Part shown: one piece after another, positions 55,426-64,000 of the stretch
Numbering within the stretch: position 1 is the first letter of the stretch
Layout of the letters: each line of letters opens with the position of its first letter
Source of the DNA: Enterobacter sp. CC120223-11
GTDB taxonomy: Bacteria > Pseudomonadota > Gammaproteobacteria > Enterobacterales > Enterobacteriaceae
Direction of reading: 5' to 3'
NCBI RefSeq assembly: GCF_900215375.1
Contig: NZ_OBEF01000004.1
Coordinates: forward strand, 1-64,000
Length of the DNA stretch: 64,000 bases
Program-made: the position numbers and the translations under genes
The notes under the pieces: generated by a model
Databases searched by the model: none
Told to the model about the DNA's origin: nothing
Seen by the model: only the letters and a program-made list of their open reading frames with translations

Positions 55426-56817
55426 TTACAGCGGCAGTATCAGAGTAAAACAGCTTCCCTGCCCGAGGGTACTTTCAACCCGTACCCTGCCGCCGTGCAG
55501 TTCAGCAATGGTTTTCACCAGCGCCAGTCCCAGCCCGGTATTGCCCGCACTGCTGCGCGCATCGTCAACGCGATAGAAGCGGTCAAAAATAAACGGCAGA
55601 TGCTCGGGGCTAATCCCTTCGCCATTATCCTGCACCGCCAGCAGAACGACGTTATCCTCCAGTGAAGCCTTCAGATGTACCGTGCCGCCCGGCCCGGTAT
55701 GGCGAATCGCATTCGATAACAGGTTGGAAAGCGCTCGCTGCACATGGATAGCATCGCCGTGGAAAGAGACGTCGCCTTCGCGGGTTAAACAGATATTTTT
55801 CTCTTCCGCAAGAATGTCGTAGTAGTCCATCAGGCGTTCAAATTCCGTCTCGCTATTGAGCGGTTCCCGATGCAGCATTTCCCGGCTGTTATCGGCCCTG
55901 GCGAGGAACAACATTGATGAAATCATCCGCGATAGTCTTTCCCCCTCTTCGACAATCGCGGCGAGAGCATCCCGGTACTCCTGCGGGCTACGGTCTTTGC
56001 TTTGCGTCACGCTGGCGGCGGAGATCAGGTTGTTGATCGGACCACGGAGCTCGTGGGCGATGTCAGAAGAGAAGCGGCTTAGCTGCTTAAACGAGGCTTC
56101 AAGCCGGGTCATCATGCGGTCAAAGGAAGAAGCCAACGCGCTCAGCTCCGACGGCCAGTGCTGGGTCGCAAGTCTGGTATCCAGATCTTCGGCATGAATA
56201 TACTCAATTTCGCGGCTGATCTTGCGCAAAGGCAACAGACCACGCCGCGCCAGCCAATAGCCGATCGAGGAAAAGACCACAATCGCTAGCGCTACCGCTA
56301 TCTGCATCCGTTGCCAGTAGTCTTCAATAATTTCATTGTTTCGCGACACGTTGAGCGCCGCCTGCACCAACCACGGCTCGTTACCTTTCAGAATAAAATT
56401 GGTGGAGGCAATCAGATATTTTTCGCTGATATCCCCCCGATGATAGCGCCAGGAGCGGTAGGAAAAATCGCGGGACGGCGCGGGAAAATCGGCATTTGGC
56501 ACGCGCATATTCTTCGACTGCGCCCAGACCTTACCATCAGGGCTAATTATACGAAGAGAAAGCCGGTCCTGGCGGGCGATAAACTCGAACAACTCCTGCT
56601 GCCAGAGGTCGGTTGGCCCCTGACGTTCGCTGATAGTCGTCGCAATTTCCTGCTGAAACTGAAGGGTACTGCGCAACTCATTTTCATCCTTCTGGCTGAG
56701 CTGGTTGCGCATCGTGGAGTACAGCAGCCCCGAGACGCTATACAGCACCAGCGTCATGGCCACGGAAAAGTATAGCGTCAGGCGAAGTGTTATCGATAAA
56801 TTACGCGGAATCAGCAT
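55426..56817 (-). CDS. Sensor histidine kinase, CusS/CopS-like
   Basis: 463-aa membrane kinase: helix 1 (about 10-34), periplasmic sensor (about 37-170), helix 2 (about 172-190), HAMP, DHp with phospho-His255 in [14 protein letters not shown], and HATPase with [16 protein letters not shown] and [17 protein letters not shown]. The overall layout follows the heavy-metal sensor kinase family. However, the sensor domain has almost no His or Met and lacks the Met/His cluster that binds Cu/Ag in CusS, so the stimulus may not be a metal. I chose the ATG at 56817. It overlaps the response-regulator gene by 17 nt. Confidence 0.9.
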   Translation of the reverse strand: MLIPRNLSITLRLTLYFSVAMTLVLYSVSGLLYSTMRNQLSQKDENELRSTLQFQQEIATTISERQGPTDLWQQELFEFIARQDRLSLRIISPDGKVWAQSKNMRVPNADFPAPSRDFSYRSWRYHRGDISEKYLIASTNFILKGNEPWLVQAALNVSRNNEIIEDYWQRMQIAVALAIVVFSSIGYWLARRGLLPLRKISREIEYIHAEDLDTRLATQHWPSELSALASSFDRMMTRLEASFKQLSRFSSDIAHELRGPINNLISAASVTQSKDRSPQEYRDALAAIVEEGERLSRMISSMLFLARADNSREMLHREPLNSETEFERLMDYYDILAEEKNICLTREGDVSFHGDAIHVQRALSNLLSNAIRHTGPGGTVHLKASLEDNVVLLAVQDNGEGISPEHLPFIFDRFYRVDDARSSAGNTGLGLALVKTIAELHGGRVRVESTLGQGSCFTLILPL

Positions 56818-57502
56818 CTTGTCTTTCTTCCAGCACATAGCCTGCACCACGAATGGTATGCAGTAGTTTGACCTCAAAGCCATCATCAATTTTGCTGCGC
56901 AAACGGCGAATTGCCACGTCAATGACGTTAGTTTCCGGGTCAAAGTTCATATCCCAGACCTGCTCAGCCAGCACGGTTCGCGACAGCACTTCCCCGCTGC
57001 GGCGCATCAGCAGGCTCAGCAGCAAAAACTCTTTTTGGGTCAGCTCAATGCGCTTACCGTCCCGAATAACGCGGTGTTTATGGAAGTCGAGCTGTAGGTT
57101 GCTGATTTGCAGCACAGACTCTTCCATCGGCGCGGTATGTACCGTCTGGCGGCGCATGATGACGCGCACCCTCGCCAACAGTTCACTGAATGAAAACGGC
57201 TTAATGAGATAATCTTCTGCGCCGAGCTCAAGTCCTCGCACCCGGTCTTCAATTTCATCTCGCGCAGTCAGGAACATTACCGGCGTCGCTTTCCCCGCCT
57301 GACGAGCGAGTTCGAGTATTTTCCAGCCGTTCATTCCCGGCAGCATGACGTCGAGGATCGCCACATCATAATCGTTGGTCAGCAGATAGTGCAGCCCGTC
57401 AACGCCGTTATTGGCAACATCGACGACGAAGTCATTCTCTTTTAGCCCTTTTGCGATGTAGTCCGCCGCCATCGACTGGTCTTCAACCAAAAGTAGTCTC
57501 AT
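56801..57502 (-). CDS. Response regulator, OmpR/PhoB family, CusR/CopR-like
   Basis: 233-aa regulator. The receiver domain (1-115) has the acidic pocket at Glu7-Asp8, phospho-Asp51 in ILDVMLPG, Thr in FLTARD and Lys in LIKPF. The winged-helix effector (about 130-225) contains [53 protein letters not shown], close to CusR/PcoR. It overlaps the RND gene (ATGA) and the kinase gene, so the whole efflux operon is coupled. The TGACA..TGTCA boxes upstream of this operon and of the DedA operon are its likely targets. Confidence 0.92.
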   Translation of the reverse strand: MRLLLVEDQSMAADYIAKGLKENDFVVDVANNGVDGLHYLLTNDYDVAILDVMLPGMNGWKILELARQAGKATPVMFLTARDEIEDRVRGLELGAEDYLIKPFSFSELLARVRVIMRRQTVHTAPMEESVLQISNLQLDFHKHRVIRDGKRIELTQKEFLLLSLLMRRSGEVLSRTVLAEQVWDMNFDPETNVIDVAIRRLRSKIDDGFEVKLLHTIRGAGYVLEERQDADSA

Positions 57503-60500
57503 TGTTCCTCCAGCAACCGTGCCGCATTCTCCTGCGAGCGAGCAGTTCGTTCAAACAGCAGGTATAAAACGGGTGTAATAAACAGCGTAATCAGTTGTGA
57601 AAAGAGTAGCCCGCCGACAATCGCCACGCCCATCGGCTGCCGAAGTTCGGCCCCTGCACCCCAGCCCAGCGCAATGGGTAACGCCCCCATCATGGCGCAA
57701 AACGTTGTCATCATGATCGGACGGAATCGCTGCTGGCAGGCCTGAACGATCGCATCATGGGCAGATAAATTAAGCTGCCGCTGCGCCACCAGTGCAAAAT
57801 CTATCATCATGATGGCATTCTTTTTCACGATACCTATCAGCAGCAGAATGCCTATCATGGCGATAAAGGTGAGATCCAGACCGCAGAGCCGCAGCGCCAG
57901 CAGTGCCCCTACCGCCGCCGAAGGCAGGCCAAGCAGGATGGTCAGCGGATGGACCCAGCTTTCATACAGCACGCCGAGGATCACATAGACAACCGCCAGC
58001 GCCATGACGATAAGCCAAATTTGGCTGCTCTGAGACTGCTGATACAGCGCCGCCTGCCCGGCATAGCTGCCAAAAACCGACGCGGGCATCTGTAAGTCAT
58101 TCTCAACTTTTGCTATTGCCGCGGTGGCATCCGACAGGGATTTACCGGGAGCCAGATCGAACGAGACGGTAATTGCCGGTAGCTGCCCCTGATGGTTAAC
58201 CGCCGTAATCCCCTGCGCGCGCGAAATATGGGTGAAGGTCGTCACCGGCAGCAGCGCGTTGGAAGACGAACGCACGTAGATCTTCGATAGGGCGCTCTCG
58301 TTTTGGCGGAACGGCTGATTCACTTCCATGATCACTTGATAGCTATCTTCCGGGGCATAGATCGTCGAAACCTGCTGGGTGCCGTACGCCGCATACAGGT
58401 TGCTGCGGATCTGATCGATATCGACACCGAGGATCGACGCTTTATTACGATCGATCTGCAGGTCAGCCTCCAGCCCGTTAAGCTGCGAGTCACTGTTGAC
58501 CCCCACAAAAACGCCGGTTTTTTTCATCCTGTCCATCAGCCTGTTAGCCCAGTCATTAAGCCCCAGGCCATCACCGCTGTTTACCGACTGCAGCGTGTAC
58601 TGATAGCTACTTTTCGACGAACGACCGCCGATTTTCAGGTTCTGTACCGGACTAAAGAAGACGGTGATCCCTGGCAGATAGCGCGTTTCGGCGCGCATTT
58701 GCTGAACCACCTGCGCCATAGCCGGGCGCTGAGAGAGATCTTTTAGCGTCAGCACTACCTGTGTTGTGTCGTGGTCAACCTTAGTGATCATATCCGCCAC
58801 TGTCGGGTCGGCCAGCAGAGTTTTACCAATCTGCTGTGCCACGGCGAGGCGTCCCTCATAGGACATGTCCTGCGGAGTATCGATATTTGCGGTAATTTGC
58901 CCGATATCCTCCTGCGGGAAGACGCTTTTCGGCGCGCTCCAGTAGAGGAAAATAGTGAATAGCACCGTGGCCAGCGCGGTGAGTACCATCCATATCTTGT
59001 GGGCGATAACCACATTCAGCACGTGCACGTAGCCCCTGAGCACAGCTTCAAACCCGCGTTCGAAATGACGGCTCCACGCTGGCTGCGGTTTCTCAACCTT
59101 ATGCTCTTTAATCAGTAACGAGACCAGCAGCGGGACCAGCGTTAGCGAGGCCACCGCCGAAACGAGGATAGCCAGCGAGACCACCCAAGCAAATTCATGG
59201 AACAGCAGCCCCAGCGTTCCCGGCATCAGGAAAATCGGCAAAAACACCGCAATAAGCGAGAGGGATATGGAGATAACCGTAAACGCCACTTCGCGTACGC
59301 CCATCAGCGCAGCCTGCCAAATGGTCTCACCCTGCTCACGATAGCGCATGATATTTTCCAGCACGACAATCGCATCATCCACTACCAGCCCGACGGCGAT
59401 GGTCAGCCCCATCAGTGAAATGCTATCGAGGCTCATACCCATCATGTACATCAGCGCAAAAGCGCCAAGCAGCGATACCGGCACGCTGAGCGCTGGAATA
59501 AGCGTGGCGCGAAGCTGGCGCAGGAACAGCAGGATAACGAGGATAACCAGCGCGATGGTCAACAGCAGCGTAATGTTAACATCATGAATCGCCTGACGAA
59601 TCGACTGCGATCGGTCGTTAAGCAGCTGCATATGAACCGACGGCGGCATCTGCGACTGCAGTCGCGGCATCAGCGCCTTGATGGCATCGATAGTCGAGAC
59701 AATATTCGCCCCAGGCTGGCGGCTGATGCTCAATACAATAGCCGTGTGGCCGTTCACCGAGCTGTAGCTGAGAGTATTTTCAATGCTGTCCTGCACGCTG
59801 GCGACGTCCGACAGGCGTACCGGTTGGCCGTTGCGGGTAGCAATAATCACCTGCGCAAAATCGGCTGCATTGCGCAGATCGCCTCGGGTTTGCAGCATCA
59901 TCATCTGCCGCTTGCCGTCCAGTTCACCGATCGGCGAGTTCGTGTTCGCCGATTTCAGCGCCGCCTGTACATCGGTCAGCGTCAGATCCATCGCAGCCAG
60001 TCGGTCAGGGTCCACTTCCGCCCTCACGGCATACTTTTTCTGCCCGTTGACGGTGACTTCCGCCACGCCTTTGATCGTCGATAGCGCAGGAGAAATGAGA
60101 TTATCGGTGAAGCGGTTGAGATCCGACAGCGTCATCGACGGCGAATCAATGGCAATGACGGCAATGGGTGCATCTGCCGGGTTAACCTTGCGAAACGAAG
60201 GCGGCGTGGTCATCTCCGACGGCAGTTTTTTCATCGTCTGATACAGCGCTGCCTGTACGTCGACCGCCGCTGAATCAATATTCACCGAAGGGTCGAACTC
60301 CATCACGATAGTGGTCGCGCCCTGCAGGCTGGTTGAAGTCAACGTTGATACGCCAGCAATGGTGGAGAGATTTTTTTCCAGGGGCGTCGCCACTGACGAC
60401 GCCATGGTTTCAGGACTCGCACCGGAGAGCGAGGCGTTCACTTTGATCGTTGGCATATCAAACGTGGGCAACGCTGCGACCGGCAGCTTCGTCCAGCAGA

Positions 60501-60579
60501 TGGCGCCGGTGACCATCACCACCAGCCACATCAGCATCACGGCAATCGGCCGCGAAAGGCACAATTCGGCAAATTTCAT
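57499..60579 (-). CDS. RND efflux transporter, HAE1 type (MdtB/MdtC-like)
   Basis: 1026-aa inner-membrane proton antiporter with the twelve-helix RND layout and two large periplasmic loops. The N terminus [18 protein letters not shown] and [22 protein letters not shown] match MdtB/MdtC and MuxB/C. Helix 4 has the proton-relay pair DD in [19 protein letters not shown], typical of drug (HAE) rather than metal (HME) pumps, and I see no CusA-like methionine triad. I chose the ATG at 60579, whose A is the last base of the upstream TGA. No outer-membrane channel gene is present, so it likely uses TolC. Substrate unknown. Confidence 0.92.
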   Translation of the reverse strand: MKFAELCLSRPIAVMLMWLVVMVTGAICWTKLPVAALPTFDMPTIKVNASLSGASPETMASSVATPLEKNLSTIAGVSTLTSTSLQGATTIVMEFDPSVNIDSAAVDVQAALYQTMKKLPSEMTTPPSFRKVNPADAPIAVIAIDSPSMTLSDLNRFTDNLISPALSTIKGVAEVTVNGQKKYAVRAEVDPDRLAAMDLTLTDVQAALKSANTNSPIGELDGKRQMMMLQTRGDLRNAADFAQVIIATRNGQPVRLSDVASVQDSIENTLSYSSVNGHTAIVLSISRQPGANIVSTIDAIKALMPRLQSQMPPSVHMQLLNDRSQSIRQAIHDVNITLLLTIALVILVILLFLRQLRATLIPALSVPVSLLGAFALMYMMGMSLDSISLMGLTIAVGLVVDDAIVVLENIMRYREQGETIWQAALMGVREVAFTVISISLSLIAVFLPIFLMPGTLGLLFHEFAWVVSLAILVSAVASLTLVPLLVSLLIKEHKVEKPQPAWSRHFERGFEAVLRGYVHVLNVVIAHKIWMVLTALATVLFTIFLYWSAPKSVFPQEDIGQITANIDTPQDMSYEGRLAVAQQIGKTLLADPTVADMITKVDHDTTQVVLTLKDLSQRPAMAQVVQQMRAETRYLPGITVFFSPVQNLKIGGRSSKSSYQYTLQSVNSGDGLGLNDWANRLMDRMKKTGVFVGVNSDSQLNGLEADLQIDRNKASILGVDIDQIRSNLYAAYGTQQVSTIYAPEDSYQVIMEVNQPFRQNESALSKIYVRSSSNALLPVTTFTHISRAQGITAVNHQGQLPAITVSFDLAPGKSLSDATAAIAKVENDLQMPASVFGSYAGQAALYQQSQSSQIWLIVMALAVVYVILGVLYESWVHPLTILLGLPSAAVGALLALRLCGLDLTFIAMIGILLLIGIVKKNAIMMIDFALVAQRQLNLSAHDAIVQACQQRFRPIMMTTFCAMMGALPIALGWGAGAELRQPMGVAIVGGLLFSQLITLFITPVLYLLFERTARSQENAARLLEEQ

Positions 60580-61709
60580 CAATTCTGCCCCGCCGTTGGC
60601 GCATGGCTTGCCAGAGCGACGGTCATCCCCGGACGCAACGCGTTACCGCCCTCAACCACCACATGGGTACCCTGGGCTAAGCCATCAACGATCGCCATCC
60701 CCTGCTGCATACGCAGTAGGGTGATCGCCTGCGTGAAGACCTGTCTGGTGCTACCTACGAGATACACGAAATGGCCGTCGGGGCCGTTCTGCACAGCCTG
60801 TGCTGGCAGTACCACCACATTCTGCGTTCCGGCATCAACGCTGATGTCTTCAAAGGCGCCTGGCCACAGCAGATATTCGGCGTTGGAAAAATGCGCCTTG
60901 AAAGTCATCGTGCCGCTATCTGTACTGACGGTGTTATTAATAAAATCGAGCTGGCCCTCAACCGCCTCACCTTTCGCATTTTTTACCCACACCTTGACCG
61001 GGCCTGAACTCTGCGCAGCCAGAACGGCATTGAGATTCGTTTCGGGTAAGGTAAAGGAGACACCAATGGGGTCGAACTGATTAATGCTCACCATCGGCGA
61101 TGCGCTGCCGGGTTGCACCAGACTGCCAATATGAACGTTCACCGCCCCTGCTTTGCCGCTGATGGGAGCATAGATTTTGGTATAGCCCAGCTGTGCCTGC
61201 GCTGTTTCGATATCCTGCTGGGCGGCGCTGCTCTGTGCGGCATACTGCTGCTGGGCACTTTTTAAAGTATCCCAGTCGGAGGCTGAAATGTAGTTCTTCG
61301 CCCTCAGACTGCGACCGCGAGCCAAATCACTCTGTGCTTTACCGAGCAGCGAGTGCGATTCCGCCAGGGTCGCCACCGCGCGACGAAGGGAGGCCTGCTG
61401 CGTGCTGTCGTCCAACGTGAACAATAGCTGGCCCTGCTTGACGAAATCCCCTTCTTTGAACGCCACCGATTTTACCGTGCCGATCACCTGAGACTGGATA
61501 TCCACCTGATTGAGTGACACCACGTGCCCCTGGGTAGACAACTGCAGCGGCACCGACTTTATCCGTGCCTGGCTCAGGCTTACAAGCGGAAGCTCCGCTT
61601 TATGCACTGGTGCGGCATCGCTACTTTGGTGGAAGATTAAGGAGGTGAAGAGACCAGCACCCAATATCAGACCGATGACAACTGCTGGCCTTGAGCGAAG
61701 TAATTTCAT
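60579..61709 (-). CDS. RND efflux periplasmic adaptor (membrane fusion protein)
   Basis: 376-aa MFP. N-terminal membrane anchor at about 8-28 without a lipobox. Biotinyl-lipoyl half-motifs flank the hairpin: QVIGTVKSVAFKEGDFVKQGQLLFTLDDS near 73-100 and YTKIYAPISGKAGAVNVHIGSLVQPG near 177-203. An alpha-helical hairpin (about 105-170, RRAVATLAESHSLLGKAQSDLARG) and a beta-barrel/MP domain complete the layout. First gene of the MFP-RND-regulator-kinase operon, expected to join the pump to an outer-membrane channel. Confidence 0.92.
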   Translation of the reverse strand: MKLLRSRPAVVIGLILGAGLFTSLIFHQSSDAAPVHKAELPLVSLSQARIKSVPLQLSTQGHVVSLNQVDIQSQVIGTVKSVAFKEGDFVKQGQLLFTLDDSTQQASLRRAVATLAESHSLLGKAQSDLARGRSLRAKNYISASDWDTLKSAQQQYAAQSSAAQQDIETAQAQLGYTKIYAPISGKAGAVNVHIGSLVQPGSASPMVSINQFDPIGVSFTLPETNLNAVLAAQSSGPVKVWVKNAKGEAVEGQLDFINNTVSTDSGTMTFKAHFSNAEYLLWPGAFEDISVDAGTQNVVVLPAQAVQNGPDGHFVYLVGSTRQVFTQAITLLRMQQGMAIVDGLAQGTHVVVEGGNALRPGMTVALASHAPTAGQN

Positions 61710-61739
61710 GGTAATTCACTGTCTAAGAGAAATGAAGAC

Positions 61740-61797
61740 AGTCTACGCGCGGCAACGCTACAGGAAGCGATTATGCAGATGACAATCCTGTCATCTG
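61740..61797 (-). promoter_or_regulatory. CusR-type box and -10 of the efflux operon
   Basis: CAGATGACA-N4-TGTCATCTG (61776-61797) is a 9-bp-arm palindrome whose core, TGACAA-TC-CTGTCA, differs from the DedA-operon box by one arm base. A TAGACT -10 lies at 61740-61745. The centre-to-hexamer distance is 41.5 bp, identical to the DedA operon. Confidence 0.72.
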
Positions 61798-61820
61798 CGG
61801 GTGGGATGGGGCCACTCGCC

Positions 61821-62084
61821 TCAGCGCTGTATGCTCTCCCAGTTATCCTTGCAGTATGCTTGGGCCGAAAGAATCTTTGCTTTCTGGCCAGGATGCTTAT
61901 TCACCAGATACTCAGCGTTGCGCACGGGATAGAGCGTATCGCCTTTCTGTATTCGGTGCTCGCAGTATACTTCAGCCAGCATTTTAATTTTGCCCGACAC
62001 CAGCACCAGCACATAACCGCGAGTGGCAGAAAAGTAAATAAAATCAACAATGGTCCATTCCACAACGTAACTCAACTCTTTCAT
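61821..62084 (-). CDS. Small hypothetical protein
   Basis: 87-aa frame just upstream of the efflux operon, in the same direction. The product begins MKELSYVVEWTIVDFIYFSATRGYVLVLVSGKIK and has two cysteines (EVYCEHRI, QAYCKDNW) and a basic C terminus. Codon use resembles the neighbouring genes (CTG, GGC, GTG-rich), which is why I keep it. I recognise no family, no signal peptide is obvious, and no ribosome site precedes the ATG; an inner ATG would give about 53 aa. Two tandem TTGTNACAA palindromes lie 26-44 nt upstream of the start and may be its operator. Confidence 0.5.
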   Translation of the reverse strand: MKELSYVVEWTIVDFIYFSATRGYVLVLVSGKIKMLAEVYCEHRIQKGDTLYPVRNAEYLVNKHPGQKAKILSAQAYCKDNWESIQR

Positions 62085-62109
62085 GAGTGGTTAGGCTAGA
62101 CTAGTCCAA

Positions 62110-62128
62110 TTGTTACAATTTGTCACAA
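62110..62128. repeat. Tandem 9-bp palindromes TTGTNACAA
   Basis: TTGTTACAA (62110-62118) and TTGTCACAA (62120-62128) begin 10 bp apart, about one helical turn. This phasing is typical of sites for dimeric OmpR-family regulators. Confidence 0.5.
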
Positions 62129-62257
62129 CCGCTCATCGAAAATCTCGCATAAAGATCTCGATTAAGCACAGTGTTGGCTACAGTGAGTAAAACTATCGGA
62201 AGGCTTTACGCCATGCCCATTAGGATTCAGTAGGTTAGTAGAATTTAAGAATGGTCA

Positions 62258-62331
62258 TGGAGCGGGTGAAGGGAATCGAACCCTCGTATAGAGCTTGGGA
62301 AGCTCTCGTTCTACCATTGAACTACACCCGC
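62258..62331 (-). tRNA. glyU: tRNA-Gly (CCC)
   Basis: The minus strand encodes a complete 74-nt tRNA including CCA, with a 7-bp acceptor stem (GCGGGTG/CACCCGC), D loop, anticodon loop CTTCCCAAGC (anticodon CCC, reading GGG) and TTCGATTC T-loop. It differs from E. coli glyU only by a compensated pair in the acceptor stem. It lies next to ygeR (actS), as in E. coli. Confidence 0.97.
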
Positions 62332-62359
62332 TTAGGATGGCCTTCGAGAAGGTGAAGGC

Positions 62360-62387
62360 ATTATAAACCTAACGCCTTCACTGACAA
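62360..62387 (-). promoter_or_regulatory. Promoter of tRNA-Gly
   Basis: TTGTCA (62382-62387) and a consensus TATAAT (62360-62365) are separated by 16 bp. The -10 is followed by a GC-rich discriminator (GCC), as in stringently controlled stable-RNA promoters. Start about 22 nt before the tRNA. Confidence 0.8.
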
Positions 62388-62422
62388 GCCTTTGCCTGAT
62401 TAAGTGGTGATATTCTGTGCAC

Positions 62423-63145
62423 TTAACATTTCGGTTTGCTGCCCTGCGGTGGCAGGTAACGCAGCGGGTCGATAGCCGTAGCACGGTAGCGGATCTGGAA
62501 ATGCAGCTTCACTGCATCGGTATCGCTGCTGCCCATTGTCGCGATCTGCTGGCCGATTTTCACCGACTGGCCGTTGTTGACCATCATTTTATCGTTGTGT
62601 GCATAAGCGGTAATGTAATCTTCGCTGTGCTTAATCATGATCAGGTTACCGTAGCCACGCAGCTGATTACCCACGTAGACCACTTTCCCTGCCCCTGATG
62701 CGTATACCGGCTGACCTCGCGAGCCTGCGATATCAATGCCCTTATTGCCACCATCTGCGGTGGAATAAGGTAAAACGACTTTTCCGCTCGTCGGCCAGCG
62801 CCAGCAGCGTTGCCCCACCGGTGGCCAGGAGGATTGCGGCACAGCAGAAGATGGCGTTACTTTTGCCGTTTTACCGCCAGAGGATTTTTTCGCACCGGAG
62901 CTGACGTTGACCTTTAATTGTTGGCCGATTTCGATAGTGTACGGCGGCGAAATACCGTTCATACGAGCCAGATCGCGCACGCTGGTACCGGTCATGCGAG
63001 AAATTTTTGACAGCGTGTCCCCACGTTTGACGGTATAGGTGCCATCAGAGCCTGATTTATTACCGGAACAGCCAGCCAGAACCAGCCCGATGAACAGGCA
63101 CAGAATGAGGCGTAAAGGGTGTTTTATCAGGCGTCCTGCACTCAC
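62423..63145 (-). CDS. actS: Amidase activator ActS (YgeR), LysM-LytM lipoprotein
   Basis: 240-aa lipoprotein (E. coli YgeR 251 aa). Signal and lipobox LVLAGC (Cys near 26), LysM peptidoglycan-binding domain YTVKRGDTLSKISRMTGTSVRDLARMNGISPPYTIEIGQQLKV (near 37-80), Ser/Lys linker, and a C-terminal LytM (M23-like) domain (about 118-235). The catalytic zinc ligands are degenerate (NKGIDIAG in place of HxGxD), as in other LytM activators, so it should act by opening an amidase rather than cutting peptidoglycan. In E. coli ActS activates mainly AmiC during envelope stress; amiC is at the other end of this window. The linker is shorter than in E. coli. Confidence 0.95.
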   Translation of the reverse strand: MSAGRLIKHPLRLILCLFIGLVLAGCSGNKSGSDGTYTVKRGDTLSKISRMTGTSVRDLARMNGISPPYTIEIGQQLKVNVSSGAKKSSGGKTAKVTPSSAVPQSSWPPVGQRCWRWPTSGKVVLPYSTADGGNKGIDIAGSRGQPVYASGAGKVVYVGNQLRGYGNLIMIKHSEDYITAYAHNDKMMVNNGQSVKIGQQIATMGSSDTDAVKLHFQIRYRATAIDPLRYLPPQGSKPKC

Positions 63146-63251
63146 AGAAAATCCTCGGTGTCGGTAAAAACGGATGACATATGATACCAGCCCTGCCCGC
63201 TATGCCAATGTTTAGCATGCTTTAACTGTGCATTGGGGCTGTCACGCTCAT

Positions 63252-63286
63252 AAAAAAAGCCCGGCAGCGAGTGCTAGCCGGGCTTT
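63252..63286 (-). terminator. Terminator of lysS
   Basis: Perfect 10-bp stem AAAGCCCGGC/GCCGGGCTTT with an 11-nt loop, followed by a run of seven T on the minus strand, 17 nt after the lysS stop. Confidence 0.85.
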
Positions 63287-63302
63287 CGTTATGCGAGATG
63301 AC

Positions 63303-64000
63303 TTACTTCGTCGGGCGCATTGCCGGGAACAGGATCACGTCGCGGATGGTGTGGCTGTTGGTGAACAGCATAACCATACGGTCGATACCGATGCCCAGAC
63401 CCGCCGTTGGTGGCAGGCCGTGCTCCAGCGCGGTGACGTAGTCTTCGTCAAAGAACATCGCTTCGTCATCGCCAGCCGCTTTCGCGTCAACCTGATCCTG
63501 GAAGCGCTGCGCCTGGTCTTCTGCATCGTTCAGCTCGCTGAAGCCGTTGCCGATTTCACGGCCACCGATGAAGAATTCGAAGCGGTCAGTGATTTCCGGG
63601 TTCTCGTCATTACGACGCGCCAGCGGAGACACTTCTGCCGGGTATTCGGTGATGAAGGTTGGCTGAATCAGGTGCGCTTCCGCCACTTCTTCGAAGATCT
63701 CGGTCACGGTACGGCCCAGACCCCAGCTCTTCTCAACCTTGATACCAATCTCAGCGGCAATAGCTTTCGCTGCGTCGAAGTTGTCCAGATCCGCCATGTT
63801 GGTTTCAGGACGATACTTTTTGATCGCCTCGCGCATGGTGAGCTTCTCAAACGGCTTACCGAAGTCAAACGTCTGTTCGCCGTAAGGCACTTCGGTTTTG
63901 CCGAGAATGTTCTGCGCCAGGGTACGGAACAGGGATTCGGTCAGTTCGATCAGATCTTTGTAATCCGCATACGCCATATAGAGTTCCATCATGGTGAACT
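63303..64000 (-). CDS. lysS: Lysyl-tRNA synthetase LysS, C-terminal part (cut by the window end)
   Basis: The frame is open through the right edge; the 232 visible codons correspond to the last part of the ~505-aa class IIb enzyme that charges tRNA-Lys. The visible sequence includes [22 protein letters not shown] (motif 2 region), [47 protein letters not shown] and motif 3 [32 protein letters not shown]. It resembles constitutive LysS more than the stress-induced LysU, judged by position and ending. The N-terminal anticodon-binding domain lies outside the window. Confidence 0.95.
   Translation of the reverse strand, partial: FTMMELYMAYADYKDLIELTESLFRTLAQNILGKTEVPYGEQTFDFGKPFEKLTMREAIKKYRPETNMADLDNFDAAKAIAAEIGIKVEKSWGLGRTVTEIFEEVAEAHLIQPTFITEYPAEVSPLARRNDENPEITDRFEFFIGGREIGNGFSELNDAEDQAQRFQDQVDAKAAGDDEAMFFDEDYVTALEHGLPPTAGLGIGIDRMVMLFTNSHTIRDVILFPAMRPTK

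Noticed and set aside
57499..60579. Calling the RND pump a copper/silver exporter because of the CusR-like regulator
   Set aside because: The helix-4 motif and overall sequence follow MdtB/MdtC drug pumps and the methionine triad of CusA is not evident.

Overview
The window reads as a chromosomal segment of a member of the Enterobacteriaceae. Nearly every backbone protein is collinear and near-identical in length with its Escherichia coli K-12 counterpart (from memory of those proteins), in the order initiator tRNA-amiC-argA-recD-recB-ptrA-recC-ppdC-ygdB-ppdB-ppdA-thyA-lgt-ptsP-rppH-mutH-ygdQ-ygdR-tas-lplT-aas-omrA-galR-lysA-lysR-ygeA-kduD-kduI-yqeF-yqeG-glyU-actS-lysS. Accessory genes at several points are not those of E. 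coli. An Enterobacter, Lelliottia or Leclercia-type genome is my best guess, but the sequence alone does not settle the genus.

Layout. 1-20.8 kb holds housekeeping genes: an initiator tRNA, the amidase AmiC, N-acetylglutamate synthase under a double ARG box, the RecBCD exonuclease genes with protease III, a minor-pseudopilin set (ppdABC, ygdB), thymidylate synthase, prolipoprotein transferase and enzyme I-Ntr. 20.8-28.9 kb holds RNA pyrophosphohydrolase, a gene-free 680 bp stretch with a cluster of DnaA boxes, mutH, two small envelope genes, the aldo-keto reductase Tas, the lysophospholipid transporter/acyltransferase pair lplT-aas, and a single OmrA-type small RNA. 28.9-35.3 kb is a sugar islet between galR and lysA: an acetyltransferase, a GntR regulator, a 6-phospho-beta-glucosidase, an EIIC permease and a LacI regulator with three phased operators. 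35.3-43.2 kb carries lysA/lysR, ygeA, a FepE-type O-antigen length regulator where E. coli has araE, the kduID pectin-sugar genes with a KdgR box, a candidate unlinked small RNA, and the thiolase yqeF.

43.4-48.5 kb has the amino-acid transporter yqeG, a second aldo-keto reductase, an orphan amino-acid binding protein with an M20 peptidase, and their divergent LysR regulator, which has no ATG/GTG start at the expected place. 48.56-51.67 kb is a self-contained envelope redox operon: periplasmic peroxiredoxin, short DsbD-like electron transporter, ECF sigma factor and NrsF-type anti-sigma, preceded by a promoter resembling that of Caulobacter SigF. 51.7-53.4 kb has a carbonic anhydrase and a cold-shock-domain protein.

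53.4-61.8 kb is the most interesting part. It has an operon of membrane fusion protein, RND pump, response regulator and sensor kinase, and next to it an operon of a DedA protein, a PAP2 lipid phosphatase and a four-repeat-type membrane protein. Both operons start with the same CusR-type palindrome (TGACA..TGTCA), and in both the palindrome lies exactly 41.5 bp upstream of the -10 hexamer. This suggests that one two-component system drives both drug-type efflux and lipid-carrier recycling. The window ends with a small hypothetical gene, tRNA-Gly(CCC), the amidase activator actS and the 3' part of lysS.
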